DNA of 64,000 nt from NCBI GenBank assembly GCA_001464915.1, contig LNED01000033.1, positions 124,001 to 188,000 on the forward strand, written 5' to 3'. The notes beneath the pieces were generated by a model. The model did no database searches. It was not told the origin of the DNA and saw nothing but the letters and a program-made list of their open reading frames with translations. Positions 38,250 through 47,510 of this stretch are shown here, piece by piece. How positions within the stretch are numbered: the first letter of the stretch is position 1; each line of letters begins with the position of its first letter. The stretch is from Sphingomonadales bacterium Ga0077531. GTDB taxonomy: Bacteria; Pseudomonadota; Alphaproteobacteria; Sphingomonadales; Sphingomonadaceae. The position numbers were made by a program, and so were the translations under genes.

Positions 38250-41200
38250 CTATTCCGCCGCCAGCAGCGCGGCTTCTCCCAGATCGACGCTGACCAAGCG
38301 CGAAATCCCGCGCTCTGCCATCGTCACCCCGAACAACCGATGCATCCGGCTCATCGTCACCGCGTTGTGGGTGACGATCAGGTAGCGGGTGGTGGTGGTG
38401 CGCACCATCGAATCGAGCAGATCGCAAAAGCGTTCGACGTTGGCATCGTCGAGCGGCGCGTCGACCTCGTCGAGCACGCAGATCGGTGCAGGGTTGGTGA
38501 GGAACAGCGCGAAAATCAGCGCGGTGGCTGTCAACGCCTGCTCGCCGCCGGACAGCAGGGACAGCGATTGCAACCGCTTACCCGGCGGCTGGGCGTAGAT
38601 TTCGAGGCCCGCCTCTAACGGATCGTCGCTGTCGACCAGCGCAAGGTGGGCCTGACCGCCTTCGAACAATCGGGTGAACAGCACGCGGAAATGCCCGTCG
38701 ACTTCTTCGAACGCAGCACGCAGCCGCTCGCGGCCTTCGCGGTTGAGGCTGCCGATTGATCCGCGTAGCCGGGCAATGGCTTCGACCAGTTCGGCCTGTT
38801 CCTGCGCGCTGGTGCCATGCTCGCCTTCGATCCGAGCGAGTTCATCGGCGGCGACGAGGTTCACCGGCCCGATCCGTTCGCGCGCGGCGGTGAGTTTTTC
38901 CAATTCTGCGGATTCATCGGCAGCGGGCGTAAGAGCGTCGTCGTCAAAGCCGAATCGCTTGCCCAGCAGCGGCGGGGGGCACTGGAAACGCTCACCCGAA
39001 ATGCGCGCCATTTCTGCACGTCGCAGCTCCTCACTTTCGGCCCGTGCGGCAAGGCTGGCGCGGGTTTCCCGGGCCTGCGCCAAGGTTTCGGTGCGGGCGG
39101 CCAGCGCCGCATCGGCGGCGCGCTGCCGGGTTTCGGCCTCGCGCATCGTGGTATCGGCCGCGGCGAGTTCGGCAGTGAGGCGATTACGGGTCGCCTCGCC
39201 GGCTTCGATTTCGGCGGTGAGCGCCGCGGGCTTGGCTGCCAGAATCGCGCGGTCTTCGGCGATCTCTGCAAGCCGGCGGCTGGTTTCGGCCATGCGGCGT
39301 TCGGCATCGCTTGATCGCGCCTGCCATCCGGCATGATCGGCCTGCTGCGCTGCCAGCCGTTCACGCGCCACTGCCAGCGCCTGATCTTGCGCGGCCAGTT
39401 CAGCAAGGGCGGACTGCACCCCGGCGCGGGCGGTTTCATTTTTCGCCTGTGCCGCTTCGAGCGCAGCACGCTCAGCATCGCGGGCGGGCAGGCGGGCGCG
39501 CGCCTCACGGGTGGCGGTGACTTCGGATTGTGCCGCAGTGATCTGCGTTTCGATTTCGCCCGCGCTGGCGGCGAGTTCTTCCAATCGCGCGGCGAGGCGT
39601 TCCTTCGCCGCTTCCGCCTGATCCATCCGCCGCAGCGCGTGGCGCTCCGCCTCTTGTCCGCCTGCAATCGCGCGTTCCTGTGCCACCAGCGCGGTCTGCA
39701 AGCTGGCAAGCTCGTCGCGCACGGTCTTGTCTTCGGCCTCGGCGCGGGCAGCGGCGTCGCGCAAGGGCGGAAGCGCGGCGTCGAGTTCGGCAAAGCGATT
39801 GGCGGCTTCCAACTGCGCCGCCTCCGCCGCGCCTTCACCGCGGGCGACGAACCCGTCCCAGCGGCGCAGGTGTCCGGCGCGGGTGACCAGCCATTCGCCG
39901 GGGGCGAGCGTCCGGGCGTCGTCGGTATCCACGCAATGCACCAGAGCGAGGCGGGCGGCGAGTTCGGGCGGGCAATCCTTGAGGCGGGCGAGCAGGCTGT
40001 CGGCGACCGGAGCGGGCGCTGCTGCTCCTGTCCAGAACCGCCCATCTTGCGGAGCGGCAGGCGCGCCCAGCGGTGATTTGCCGTCACGTCCCAGCACTGC
40101 CGCGAGCGCGCGTTCATAGCCCGGTGCAACAGTGACGCGGTCGAGCGCCGTCGCCATGCCTTGCCGCCCGGCCTCACGCTTGGCGCGGGCGTCGCGGTCA
40201 CGGGATAAGGCAGTGTGTTCGCGTTCAATCCCAGCCAGTTCGGCGCGCGCGGCGGCAAGTGCGCTGGCGGCATCATCGCGCGCTGTCTGCAATTCGGCCT
40301 TGCGCGTCTGATCGGAGGTGAGTTTTGCGCGCAATACGCCAAGGTCATATGCCGCTGCCTCGGCTGCTTCGCGGGCCGCGATCACATCGGCTTCGGCTTC
40401 GTCGCTTGCCGCCAAGTCAGCGCGGGCCCGGACGATGCGGGCGGCTTCGGCTTCGATCCGGGCCAACCGCGCTTCGGCTTGCTCCACCGCCGCTTCGGCA
40501 ACGCGCCATTCGGCTTCGACCCCGGCGTGATCGGCGGTGGCTTTTGCCAGCGCGAGTTCCGCCGTGCGGTGCGCGCGTTCGCGGTCTTCGGCGCGGCTGG
40601 CGAGGTCGGGACGCGCGGCTTCGGCGGCCGAAACAGCGGCGCGGCTTGTGCCGAGTTCCTGCGTCAACCGTGCCAAAGCCTCGACGGCGGCCGAGGTAAG
40701 GCGGTCGGCATCGGCGCGGTCTTCTTCCAACCGGCGTTGTTGGCGCTCCAGATCGGCAAGCCGTGTTTCGGCGGCTTCGAGCTTTTCGGCAAGCGCGGCC
40801 ATGCGGTGCCCGTGAGCGCTGGCATCATCGCGGCGGTCGGCGAGTTCATCGCGCGCGTGGCTGAGTTGCTGCGCCGCTTCGGCCTGTTCCGCCTGCGCCT
40901 CTGCGACAGCGGATTGTGCCGTCGCCACCGCTTCCTCCGCCGCGCCTGCCGCCGCGCGTGCTTCCTTCGCCGCCGCCGCCGCTTCGCGCCAACGCGCAAA
41001 CAGCAGGCGGGCTTCGGCGGCCTGGATCTGTTTGGTCAGTTCGGTGTAGCGTTCGGCCTGCTTGGCCTGCCGCCGCAGTGAGGCAATCTGCGTGTCGAGT
41101 CCGGCCATCAAATCTTCAAGCCGCGCAAGGTTCGCCTCGGCGGCGCGCAGTTTGCCTTCCGCATCCTTGCGGCGCACGTGCAGCCCAGCGATCCCGGCGG

Positions 41201-41672
41201 CTTCTTCCAGCATCGCCCGGCGTTCGGCGGGCTTGGCGGCGATTACTTGCGCGATCTTGCCCTGGCTGACGAGGGCGGGGGAGTGCGCGCCGGTCGCCGC
41301 ATCGGCGAAGGTCAGGGCCACATCCTTGGCGCGCACGTCGCGGCCATTCACGCGGTAGGCGCTGCCCGCCCCGCGCTCAATCCGGCGGGTGACGACCAGT
41401 TCTTCGCCCGCATCATCGCTGGCGTGGAGCACCACTTCGGCAAAGTCGCGCGGGGGGCGCGACGTGGTGCCCGCGAAGATCACATCCTCCATCCCGCCCG
41501 ACCGCATCGACTTGGCCGAGGTTTCCCCCATTACCCAGCGAATCGCTTCGAGCAGGTTGGATTTGCCGCAACCATTGGGGCCGACAACCCCGGTCAACCC
41601 CGGCTCAATTCGCAGTTCGGCAGGCTCAACGAAGCTCTTGAAACCGCTGAGCTTGAGCCGGTGGATCTGCAT
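38250..41672 (-). CDS. smc: Chromosome segregation ATPase SMC
   Basis: A 1140-residue condensin subunit. Walker A is GPNGCGKS at 31-38, two long Ala/Glu/Arg-rich coiled-coil arms flank a hinge near residues 500-660, the ABC signature is LSGGEQALTATAL and Walker B is CVLDEVDAPLDD near the C-terminus. It works with ScpA/ScpB (not in the window) and is normally loaded at parS by ParB; two parS-type sites occur in this window. Confidence 0.96.
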   Translation of the reverse strand: MQIHRLKLSGFKSFVEPAELRIEPGLTGVVGPNGCGKSNLLEAIRWVMGETSAKSMRSGGMEDVIFAGTTSRPPRDFAEVVLHASDDAGEELVVTRRIERGAGSAYRVNGRDVRAKDVALTFADAATGAHSPALVSQGKIAQVIAAKPAERRAMLEEAAGIAGLHVRRKDAEGKLRAAEANLARLEDLMAGLDTQIASLRRQAKQAERYTELTKQIQAAEARLLFARWREAAAAAKEARAAAGAAEEAVATAQSAVAEAQAEQAEAAQQLSHARDELADRRDDASAHGHRMAALAEKLEAAETRLADLERQQRRLEEDRADADRLTSAAVEALARLTQELGTSRAAVSAAEAARPDLASRAEDRERAHRTAELALAKATADHAGVEAEWRVAEAAVEQAEARLARIEAEAARIVRARADLAASDEAEADVIAAREAAEAAAYDLGVLRAKLTSDQTRKAELQTARDDAASALAAARAELAGIEREHTALSRDRDARAKREAGRQGMATALDRVTVAPGYERALAAVLGRDGKSPLGAPAAPQDGRFWTGAAAPAPVADSLLARLKDCPPELAARLALVHCVDTDDARTLAPGEWLVTRAGHLRRWDGFVARGEGAAEAAQLEAANRFAELDAALPPLRDAAARAEAEDKTVRDELASLQTALVAQERAIAGGQEAERHALRRMDQAEAAKERLAARLEELAASAGEIETQITAAQSEVTATREARARLPARDAERAALEAAQAKNETARAGVQSALAELAAQDQALAVARERLAAQQADHAGWQARSSDAERRMAETSRRLAEIAEDRAILAAKPAALTAEIEAGEATRNRLTAELAAADTTMREAETRQRAADAALAARTETLAQARETRASLAARAESEELRRAEMARISGERFQCPPPLLGKRFGFDDDALTPAADESAELEKLTAARERIGPVNLVAADELARIEGEHGTSAQEQAELVEAIARLRGSIGSLNREGRERLRAAFEEVDGHFRVLFTRLFEGGQAHLALVDSDDPLEAGLEIYAQPPGKRLQSLSLLSGGEQALTATALIFALFLTNPAPICVLDEVDAPLDDANVERFCDLLDSMVRTTTTRYLIVTHNAVTMSRMHRLFGVTMAERGISRLVSVDLGEAALLAAE

Positions 41673-41703
41673 CAGGCTGCCGTTATGCCCCTGCGCGCAG
41701 TGC

Positions 41704-42450
41704 TCAGCGCGCGCCGGCGCGCTGAAGCAGCGGTTCGAGCTGGTTCCACGCCGTCACTTCGAGCTTATTGCCGTTGAGGATGAACGTCGGAGTGGCATTG
41801 ATTTTGAGTTCTTCCGACTGCGCGTTCGAGGCGTTGGCGATTGCTTCGATCTTGGCTGTATCCGCAAGGCAAGCCTGCGATTGATCGGCGCTGAGCCCGC
41901 GTGCGGCGAAGAAATCAATTAGCCCAGCCGCCTGCCCGATGGTGACGAACCGTTGGCTGACCGGCTGGCTGCTTGACGCTTCGATCAAGGCGTTGTTGGC
42001 GTTGACCGAGGCGAAGATCTCGTTGAGCGATGCCCATGCCTGATCCGACAGCGGCTGCATATTTTCCTTCGCCCCGCAGCGCACCAGCGTGGCAATGCTG
42101 AGGTCGATCGGATCGCGCACCAGATTGCGCAGTTCAAAGCTGACCACGCCGGTGGAGACGTACTTGTCCTTGATCGTGGGCTTGCCCGTCGCGGCGAAAT
42201 TGGCGCAGGCGCCGCAGGTGTGCGAGGCATATTCAACCAGTTTCAACGGCGCATCGGGATTGCCGATCATGTAGCCGCCTTCGGGCGTGACGGTGACGGT
42301 GTCGCCCCAACTCGTGCCTGCCGGGGCAGCAATCGCCGGGATTGGTTCGCCCGCAGCAGCGCCGTCTGCGCCTTCGGTTTCACCGCAAGCGGCAAGGGCC
42401 AGCGGAGCGAGGGCAAGCAAGGGAAGCGACAGCAGGCGGGTGAACTTCAT
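41704..42450 (-). CDS. DsbA-like thiol oxidoreductase, lipoprotein
   Basis: A 248-residue protein. The signal peptide ends in the lipobox LAAC (Cys22). A thioredoxin-fold domain with an inserted helical region follows, active site C79-G-A-C82, and a cis-Pro region INATPTFILNG. It probably forms or isomerises disulfides in the periplasm. Its lipid anchor distinguishes it from the neighbouring paralogue. It lies downstream of that paralogue on the same strand (91-base gap). Confidence 0.85.
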   Translation of the reverse strand: MKFTRLLSLPLLALAPLALAACGETEGADGAAAGEPIPAIAAPAGTSWGDTVTVTPEGGYMIGNPDAPLKLVEYASHTCGACANFAATGKPTIKDKYVSTGVVSFELRNLVRDPIDLSIATLVRCGAKENMQPLSDQAWASLNEIFASVNANNALIEASSSQPVSQRFVTIGQAAGLIDFFAARGLSADQSQACLADTAKIEAIANASNAQSEELKINATPTFILNGNKLEVTAWNQLEPLLQRAGAR

Positions 42451-42541
42451 CGGGCGTGAATCCTTGGGTGTTGAGCAGCGGTAAATAGCCGTGCCAGCCC
42501 CCTTGCAGCAAGGGCAGCGGGCAGGGCTGTGAACAATTGGG

Positions 42542-43297
42542 TCAGCCGGGCGCGCCAAGGCCTTGGTCAGTCGCCGCAGTGAAGCGGGCCGAAAGCACCG
42601 GTTCCAGAGCTTCCCAGCTGTGCACTTCGGTGAGCAGCTTGCCATCGAGCGCGAAGCTGGGGGTCGAAGACACGCCAAGTTCGGTGTAATCGGCGCGGCC
42701 ATTGTCAAGCAGTGCCTTGGCAGCGGCATCATCCATAACGCAGGTATCAAGCTGCGACTGCGATTGCCCGCGCGCCGTCAACATTTGCGTGAGGCCGAGC
42801 GCGCTTGCCGCGTTCATGCGGCTGGCTTTGTCGCCGCGCGCCCAGATTGCCTGCTGGGTTTGCGGCGCGCTGCGCACCTTGCCGAGCCATTCGCCCTGCG
42901 ACAGCATGAAGGTGCGGTGGCGATCCTTGAACCCTGCTGGATCACCGCAATTGGCGAGCAGCGATACCGTCAGGTCAAGCGCGTTGCGGATCACTGGGCG
43001 CACTTCTAGCGCGATGGTGCCGGGTGCAATCCCCGCCAGTTCGAGCGCGGGTTCGCCATTGGCGGTGAAACTGGCGCAGTGCCCGCAGGTGTAGCTGACA
43101 AATTCAGTGAGTTGCGCCTCAGCTTCGGGATTGCCGATCAGGTGGCCGCGCGCGGTGCGGCTGATCGTGGTCAGCCAGTTGCCGGGATTGTCGGGCGCCG
43201 AAAATTCGCTGCCGGGCCGCTCCAGCGATTGCTGCGCGGTCACCGGACCAGCAAGCAGCGCCAGCGCGGCGGCGGAAAGGAGGAGGGGCTTGATCAT
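42542..43297 (-). CDS. DsbA-like thiol oxidoreductase, soluble periplasmic
   Basis: A 251-residue protein with a signal peptide (cleavage after VTAQ), thioredoxin fold with active site C71-G-H-C74 and cis-Pro loop VSSTPSFALDG. The CGHC centre is that of strongly oxidising DsbA-type proteins. It overlaps the upstream DciA gene by ATGA, so the two are translationally coupled. Confidence 0.85.
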   Translation of the reverse strand: MIKPLLLSAAALALLAGPVTAQQSLERPGSEFSAPDNPGNWLTTISRTARGHLIGNPEAEAQLTEFVSYTCGHCASFTANGEPALELAGIAPGTIALEVRPVIRNALDLTVSLLANCGDPAGFKDRHRTFMLSQGEWLGKVRSAPQTQQAIWARGDKASRMNAASALGLTQMLTARGQSQSQLDTCVMDDAAAKALLDNGRADYTELGVSSTPSFALDGKLLTEVHSWEALEPVLSARFTAATDQGLGAPG

Positions 43298-43884
43298 GTC
43301 CGGTCATCATCCTTTGGGACTGATTTTTCTGGGGCGGGGGTTTCGGAATTGGTCAGGCTGCGGGCGAGCGATTCGAGCACGGTGCGGAGCTCCGGGTCAC
43401 CGATATCGCGCAGGCTGTCGCCCAATTCCAGCGGGATTGGCTTCAATGAGGGCGGCGGCTTGGCTGGCCTGTTATCGGCAGGCGGCTGAACCGCGCCTTG
43501 CCGCAGCTTGACCCGCGCGACCGCTTTGTATCCGAAAAAGCGGTTCACCCGTTCGATAATCTCCGGGATCACTTGCTGGATCAGCGGCGCATGCGCGGGT
43601 TTGACCACCAGTTCCAGAATGCCCTCGGATTTCTCACCATGAGGAAACCTGATCGCTTCGGGGCTGCACACGCGGGCGTGGACGGGGCCGACAATCTCGG
43701 GCCAGCGGGTGACGACTGAGCTTTGCACAAAGCCGAACCGGCGGAACGCGGTGCGGCCGATTTCGGGCATCAGATCACCGATCGCGCGTGCACCTTTGCC
43801 GCGCGGGCGGGTGAACGGTTTCGCGGTGGCTTTGCGGCCTACCGCTTCGCTGCTTGAGGCCGGAGGTTTCTTGTCGCTTCCCAT
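43294..43884 (-). CDS. dciA: DciA family (DUF721) replicative helicase operator/loader
   Basis: A 196-residue protein. The DUF721 domain spans about residues 35-125: VVTRWPEIVGPVHARVCSPEAIRF, LELVVKPAHAPLIQQVIPEIIERVN, then a basic/Pro-rich tail. DciA proteins interact with the DnaB helicase in bacteria without DnaC/DnaI. It is divergent from mutY, with starts 29 bases apart. Confidence 0.85.
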   Translation of the reverse strand: MGSDKKPPASSSEAVGRKATAKPFTRPRGKGARAIGDLMPEIGRTAFRRFGFVQSSVVTRWPEIVGPVHARVCSPEAIRFPHGEKSEGILELVVKPAHAPLIQQVIPEIIERVNRFFGYKAVARVKLRQGAVQPPADNRPAKPPPSLKPIPLELGDSLRDIGDPELRTVLESLARSLTNSETPAPEKSVPKDDDRT

Positions 43885-43913
43885 GGTTGCACCCGCCATG
43901 CCATAGGCGGCGC

Positions 43914-44957
43914 GTGACTGCCAGTATCTCCGACATTCTGCTGGGCTGGTATGATGCCCATGCACGCGATTTGCCGTGGCGCAATCCGCCGGACGCGGCG
44001 CTGCCCGATGATCCCGCGTGGCCTTACCGGGTGTGGCTGTCCGAAGTGATGCTGCAACAAACCACGGTGGCGGCGGTGAAGCCATACTTCGCCAAATTTA
44101 CCGCGACTTGGCCCTCGGTCGAGGCATTGGCCGCAGCGCCCGAGGATGACGTCATGGCGGCGTGGGCTGGGTTGGGCTATTATTCGCGCGCGCGCAATCT
44201 GGTGAAATGCGCGCGCGCCGTAGCGGCGCTGGGCGGGTTTCCCGCGACCGAATCTGAGCTGCGTCAGCTTCCGGGCCTGGGCGATTACACCGCCGCCGCC
44301 ATCGCCGCGATTGCGTTCGGGAGTCGTGCGGTGGTGGTCGATGCCAATGTTGAGCGGGTGGTGGCGCGGTTGTTCGCGATCGACACGCCGCTCCCAACCG
44401 CGCGCAAAGCGATCCGCGCCGCCGCTGACACGATCACGCCAGAGGCCCGCGCGGGCGATTTTGCGCAAAGCATGATGGATCTGGGCTCGCACATTTGCAC
44501 CAGCAAATCGCCGCGCTGTATGCTGTGCCCCTTGCGAGAGGATTGCGCGGGGTATGCTGCGGGCGAACCAGAGCGACTGCCGGTCAAGCCTGCCAAGAAA
44601 GCGGTGCCCGAACGGCGCGGCACCGCCTTCTGGATCACGCGCAATGATGGTGCTGAAGTCTGGCTCGTCACCCGCCCTGCCACCGGAATGCTCGGCGGGA
44701 TGCGCGCGCTGCCCGATGATGGCTGGAGCGCGCAGGCTGATGGTTCAGGCCAGGCTCCGCTACCGGGCGATTGGCGCGCGATGGGCGCTGTGCGCCATGG
44801 CTTTACCCATGCGTATTTGACGCTGGCTGTGATGGGGCAGGAGACAGTTTTAAACCCACCGGGGGACGGCCAGTGGTGGCCGACCGACCGGATCGAAGAC
44901 GCAGGACTTGCGACTCTCTACCTCAAAGCCGCGCGCTTGGCGTTGGCTGAGGTTTAG
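43914..44957 (+). CDS. mutY: A/G-specific adenine DNA glycosylase MutY
   Basis: A 347-residue base-excision enzyme that removes adenine opposite 8-oxoguanine. Catalytic Glu44 (SEVMLQQTTV) and Asp143 (VVVDANVERV) are present. The HhH is LPGLGDYTAAAI, and the [4Fe-4S] ligands are C195-x6-C202-x2-C205-x5-C211. The C-terminal MutT-like domain follows (MGAVRHGFTHAYL). The GTG start follows the divergent DciA start. Its stop shares TTAG with the next, convergent gene. Confidence 0.93.
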   Translation: MTASISDILLGWYDAHARDLPWRNPPDAALPDDPAWPYRVWLSEVMLQQTTVAAVKPYFAKFTATWPSVEALAAAPEDDVMAAWAGLGYYSRARNLVKCARAVAALGGFPATESELRQLPGLGDYTAAAIAAIAFGSRAVVVDANVERVVARLFAIDTPLPTARKAIRAAADTITPEARAGDFAQSMMDLGSHICTSKSPRCMLCPLREDCAGYAAGEPERLPVKPAKKAVPERRGTAFWITRNDGAEVWLVTRPATGMLGGMRALPDDGWSAQADGSGQAPLPGDWRAMGAVRHGFTHAYLTLAVMGQETVLNPPGDGQWWPTDRIEDAGLATLYLKAARLALAEV

Positions 44958-45175
44958 AAAATCCCGCCGCCCAGCATCAGGCGAACGGCGGCGATCAACA
45001 GCACCACCAGACAGAAATTGCGACCACCATCCTTTGACGACAGCGCGCCAATGATGATGCCAACCACGATCACCGGCAGGGCGACCCAATTGGCCCAGCC
45101 GAGCAGCGGGATCTGCGCCGGGATGACGATTATAAGGCTGATGAGGCCGATGAGATAGGCGAGGACGTTCAGCAT
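44954..45175 (-). CDS. Unknown 73-residue double-spanning membrane protein
   Basis: A short hydrophobic protein with two or three membrane segments (about residues 3-19, 28-45 and 53-68) around a short SSKDGGR turn. It is not recognised. No Shine-Dalgarno is visible: a 22-base palindrome directly abuts the ATG, and a TATAAG element lies only 4 bases before the start codon, so the mRNA may be leaderless. Confidence 0.6.
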   Translation of the reverse strand: MLNVLAYLIGLISLIIVIPAQIPLLGWANWVALPVIVVGIIIGALSSKDGGRNFCLVVLLIAAVRLMLGGGIF

Positions 45176-45197
45176 GTGTCTTATATGTATAGGACAC
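45176..45197. promoter_or_regulatory. 22-base palindromic operator candidate touching a start codon
   Basis: Arms GTGTC-x-TATA and TATA-x-GACAC around TG, with only one non-complementary pair outside the two central bases. It ends exactly at the ATG of the 73-residue membrane protein gene and overlaps its probable -10 element. It would be bound by a dimeric repressor; none is adjacent. Confidence 0.55.
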
Positions 45198-45291
45198 CTG
45201 CAAAATGCAAGACCCGCCGCATCGGCGGCGTTGACCCGCGCTTACCACTGCCGCAGACAGCCATGCAAACCGCTTCGGAGATTCTTCCCCC

Positions 45292-46614
45292 ATGCCGACC
45301 CACACCCTCGACACTCTCGCGCTCTCCCGCCGTGCCCTGATCCGGGGCAGCGCGCTGCTGGCGGGCGGGGCGGCGCTCAGCACCCTGCCATTCGGGCGCG
45401 CGGCGTTTGCGATGCACGACGTGTCTGAAGCATGGCCGAATGTTGCCGCGCTTGCTGACAAATACGTTTCATCGCGCAAGGTCGCCAATCTGTTCCTGAC
45501 CTTCGGCTGGGGGCAGGAAGACCACGCGCACACGGTTGGCGGCGGCACGCTTTCGCTCGCCAAGCCGGCGCCGGTGGATGGGGACTCGCTGTTCCGGATC
45601 TATTCGATGACCAAGCCGATCACCGGCATGGCGACGATGATCCTGATCGATGAAGGCAAGCTGGGCCTTGACCAGCCGCTCCATGAAATCCTGCCCAAGT
45701 TCCGTGATATGCAGGTGCTGATCAATCCCGAAGGCGCGTTGGAAGAAACGGTTGCGGCGACCCGTCCGATTACGATCCGGCAGCTGCTGACGCACACGGC
45801 GGGACTTGGCTACCAGATCATCAGCAAGGGGCCGTTGCAGGCCGCGTTCAACGAACAGGGTCTGGTCGGCGGGCGGGTGAGCCGCATCCCGCTGCCCGGC
45901 TTCCCCCCGGTCACGCCCGCACCCGGCCTCGCCGCCTTTGCCGACCGGCTGGCCGAATTGCCGCTGGCGTATCAGCCGGCGACCAAGTGGAGCTATTCGT
46001 GCAGCCTCGACCTGCTCGGCCGGGTGATCGAAGTGGTGAGCGGGATGGAATTCGAAGCTTTCCTGAAAGCCCGAATCTTTGACCCCTGCGGCATGACCAG
46101 CACTTTCATGCAGGTGCCGCAGAGCGAAGCCCACCGCCTGACCGATAATTACGGGATCATCAATGGCAATGCCTTCCCGATCGATCCGGGCGCAAATTCG
46201 GTCTTCACCGACGCGCCCGAGGTTCCGGCGGGCGGCGGCGGCCTGGTGTCCAGCCCCAAGGATTACGACCGCTTCCTGCGAATGCTGCTCGGCTATGGCC
46301 GGATTGGCGACCGGTTCGTGATGAGCGAAGAAGCTGTGCGGGTCGGCGTGTCCGATCTGCTGCCCGCGACGGTGGACACCACCGGCAGCTGGCTCGAAGG
46401 CGAAGGCCACGGCGCGGGCGGTCGGTCGAAAGACGGCAGCTTTGGCTGGGGCGGGGCGGCTGGCACTCTGGCGGCAGTGGACTTCAACCTCGGCCTGCGT
46501 TCGACCCTGTTCACGCAGTACATGCCATCCGAAGCTTACCCGATCCGCGACGAATTCCTCGCCGCGATGGAGGCTGATTTGTCGGCGATGCGCGCCAAGA
46601 AGAAGGCCGCCTGA
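45292..46614 (+). CDS. Exported serine hydrolase, class C beta-lactamase fold
   Basis: A 440-residue protein. It has a twin-arginine-type N-terminus (LSRRALIRGSALLAGGAA) and cleavage near AFAM. The catalytic Ser105-x2-Lys108 is in YSMTKP, Tyr235 is in WSYSCSLD, and a Gly-rich C-terminal motif GGRSKDGSFGWGGAAG takes the KTG position. Family members are esterases, carboxypeptidases or beta-lactamases; the changed third motif argues against a true beta-lactamase. It is followed with one-base overlap (TGATG) by nudC. Confidence 0.83.
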   Translation: MPTHTLDTLALSRRALIRGSALLAGGAALSTLPFGRAAFAMHDVSEAWPNVAALADKYVSSRKVANLFLTFGWGQEDHAHTVGGGTLSLAKPAPVDGDSLFRIYSMTKPITGMATMILIDEGKLGLDQPLHEILPKFRDMQVLINPEGALEETVAATRPITIRQLLTHTAGLGYQIISKGPLQAAFNEQGLVGGRVSRIPLPGFPPVTPAPGLAAFADRLAELPLAYQPATKWSYSCSLDLLGRVIEVVSGMEFEAFLKARIFDPCGMTSTFMQVPQSEAHRLTDNYGIINGNAFPIDPGANSVFTDAPEVPAGGGGLVSSPKDYDRFLRMLLGYGRIGDRFVMSEEAVRVGVSDLLPATVDTTGSWLEGEGHGAGGRSKDGSFGWGGAAGTLAAVDFNLGLRSTLFTQYMPSEAYPIRDEFLAAMEADLSAMRAKKKAA

Positions 46615-47510
46615 TGCATTATCCCGCCGCGTCTGCGCCACTGATGGCCTTTGCCGGTTCGCCGATTGACCGGGCGGATCATATCCGCGTTGATGACGCC
46701 GCGCTGGCCGATTTGATGAACTGGCGCGCGCGGGTGCTGGCGCTGGATGGGCTGTTACCGGGGATCGACGATAGCGGCGGGCTCGTCTGGGGCAGCCTCG
46801 CCGATATTGCGCCTGATGCCGAACTGGTGTTCCTCGGCATGATGGACGGCAAGGCGCATTTCGCCCCGGTCCCGCCTGCGGGGGCGGAAGGCCCAGCCTA
46901 CGCGCAGCCTGCCGCGTGGCAGGTGATGCAGCTGCTCTCGCCGCCCGATCTGGCGATTTATGGCGGGGCGCGCAGTCTGGTCGATTGGCACGCGCGGCAC
47001 AGGTTTTGCGCGCGCTGCGGCTCTTCGACCAAGCCGGTCAAGGGCGGCTGGCAGCGGCACTGCGACGGCTGCGGCGCGGATCACTTCCCGCGCACCGATC
47101 CGGTGACGATCATGCTGGTCGAGCATGAAGACCGCCTGCTGCTGGGTCGCCAACCGCGCTTCCCGCCCAAGATGTATTCCGCGCTGGCAGGCTTCGTCGA
47201 ACCGGGTGAGACGATTGAAGAAGCCGTAGCGCGGGAAATCCACGAGGAAGCGGGCGTGCGGGTGCGCGATGTGCGCTATATCGCCAGCCAGCCGTGGCCC
47301 TTCCCGAGCCAGCTGATGATCGGCTGCACCAGCGTGTGTGACGATCCCGAACTCACCATCGACACCACCGAATTGGAAGACGCGCGCTGGTTCACCCGCG
47401 CCGAGTTGGAAGAGGCGCGCGCGGCAGGTGAGCACGGCACCGACCTGCTGTATTTCCCGCGCCCCTTCGCAATTGCGCATCACTTGGTAGCATGGTGGCT
47501 CGACAAATGA
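46614..47510 (+). CDS. nudC: NAD(+) diphosphatase / NAD-cap hydrolase NudC
   Basis: A 298-residue protein with a zinc ribbon CARCGSSTKPVKGGWQRHC-x2-C followed by FPRTDPVTIML. The Nudix box is GFVEPGETIEEAVAREIHEE, then AGV, and the NudC-specific SQPWPFPSQLM follows. It hydrolyses NADH/NAD and can remove NAD caps from RNA. It is coupled by one-base overlap to the upstream gene and by ATGA to the downstream one. Confidence 0.93.
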   Translation: MHYPAASAPLMAFAGSPIDRADHIRVDDAALADLMNWRARVLALDGLLPGIDDSGGLVWGSLADIAPDAELVFLGMMDGKAHFAPVPPAGAEGPAYAQPAAWQVMQLLSPPDLAIYGGARSLVDWHARHRFCARCGSSTKPVKGGWQRHCDGCGADHFPRTDPVTIMLVEHEDRLLLGRQPRFPPKMYSALAGFVEPGETIEEAVAREIHEEAGVRVRDVRYIASQPWPFPSQLMIGCTSVCDDPELTIDTTELEDARWFTRAELEEARAAGEHGTDLLYFPRPFAIAHHLVAWWLDK

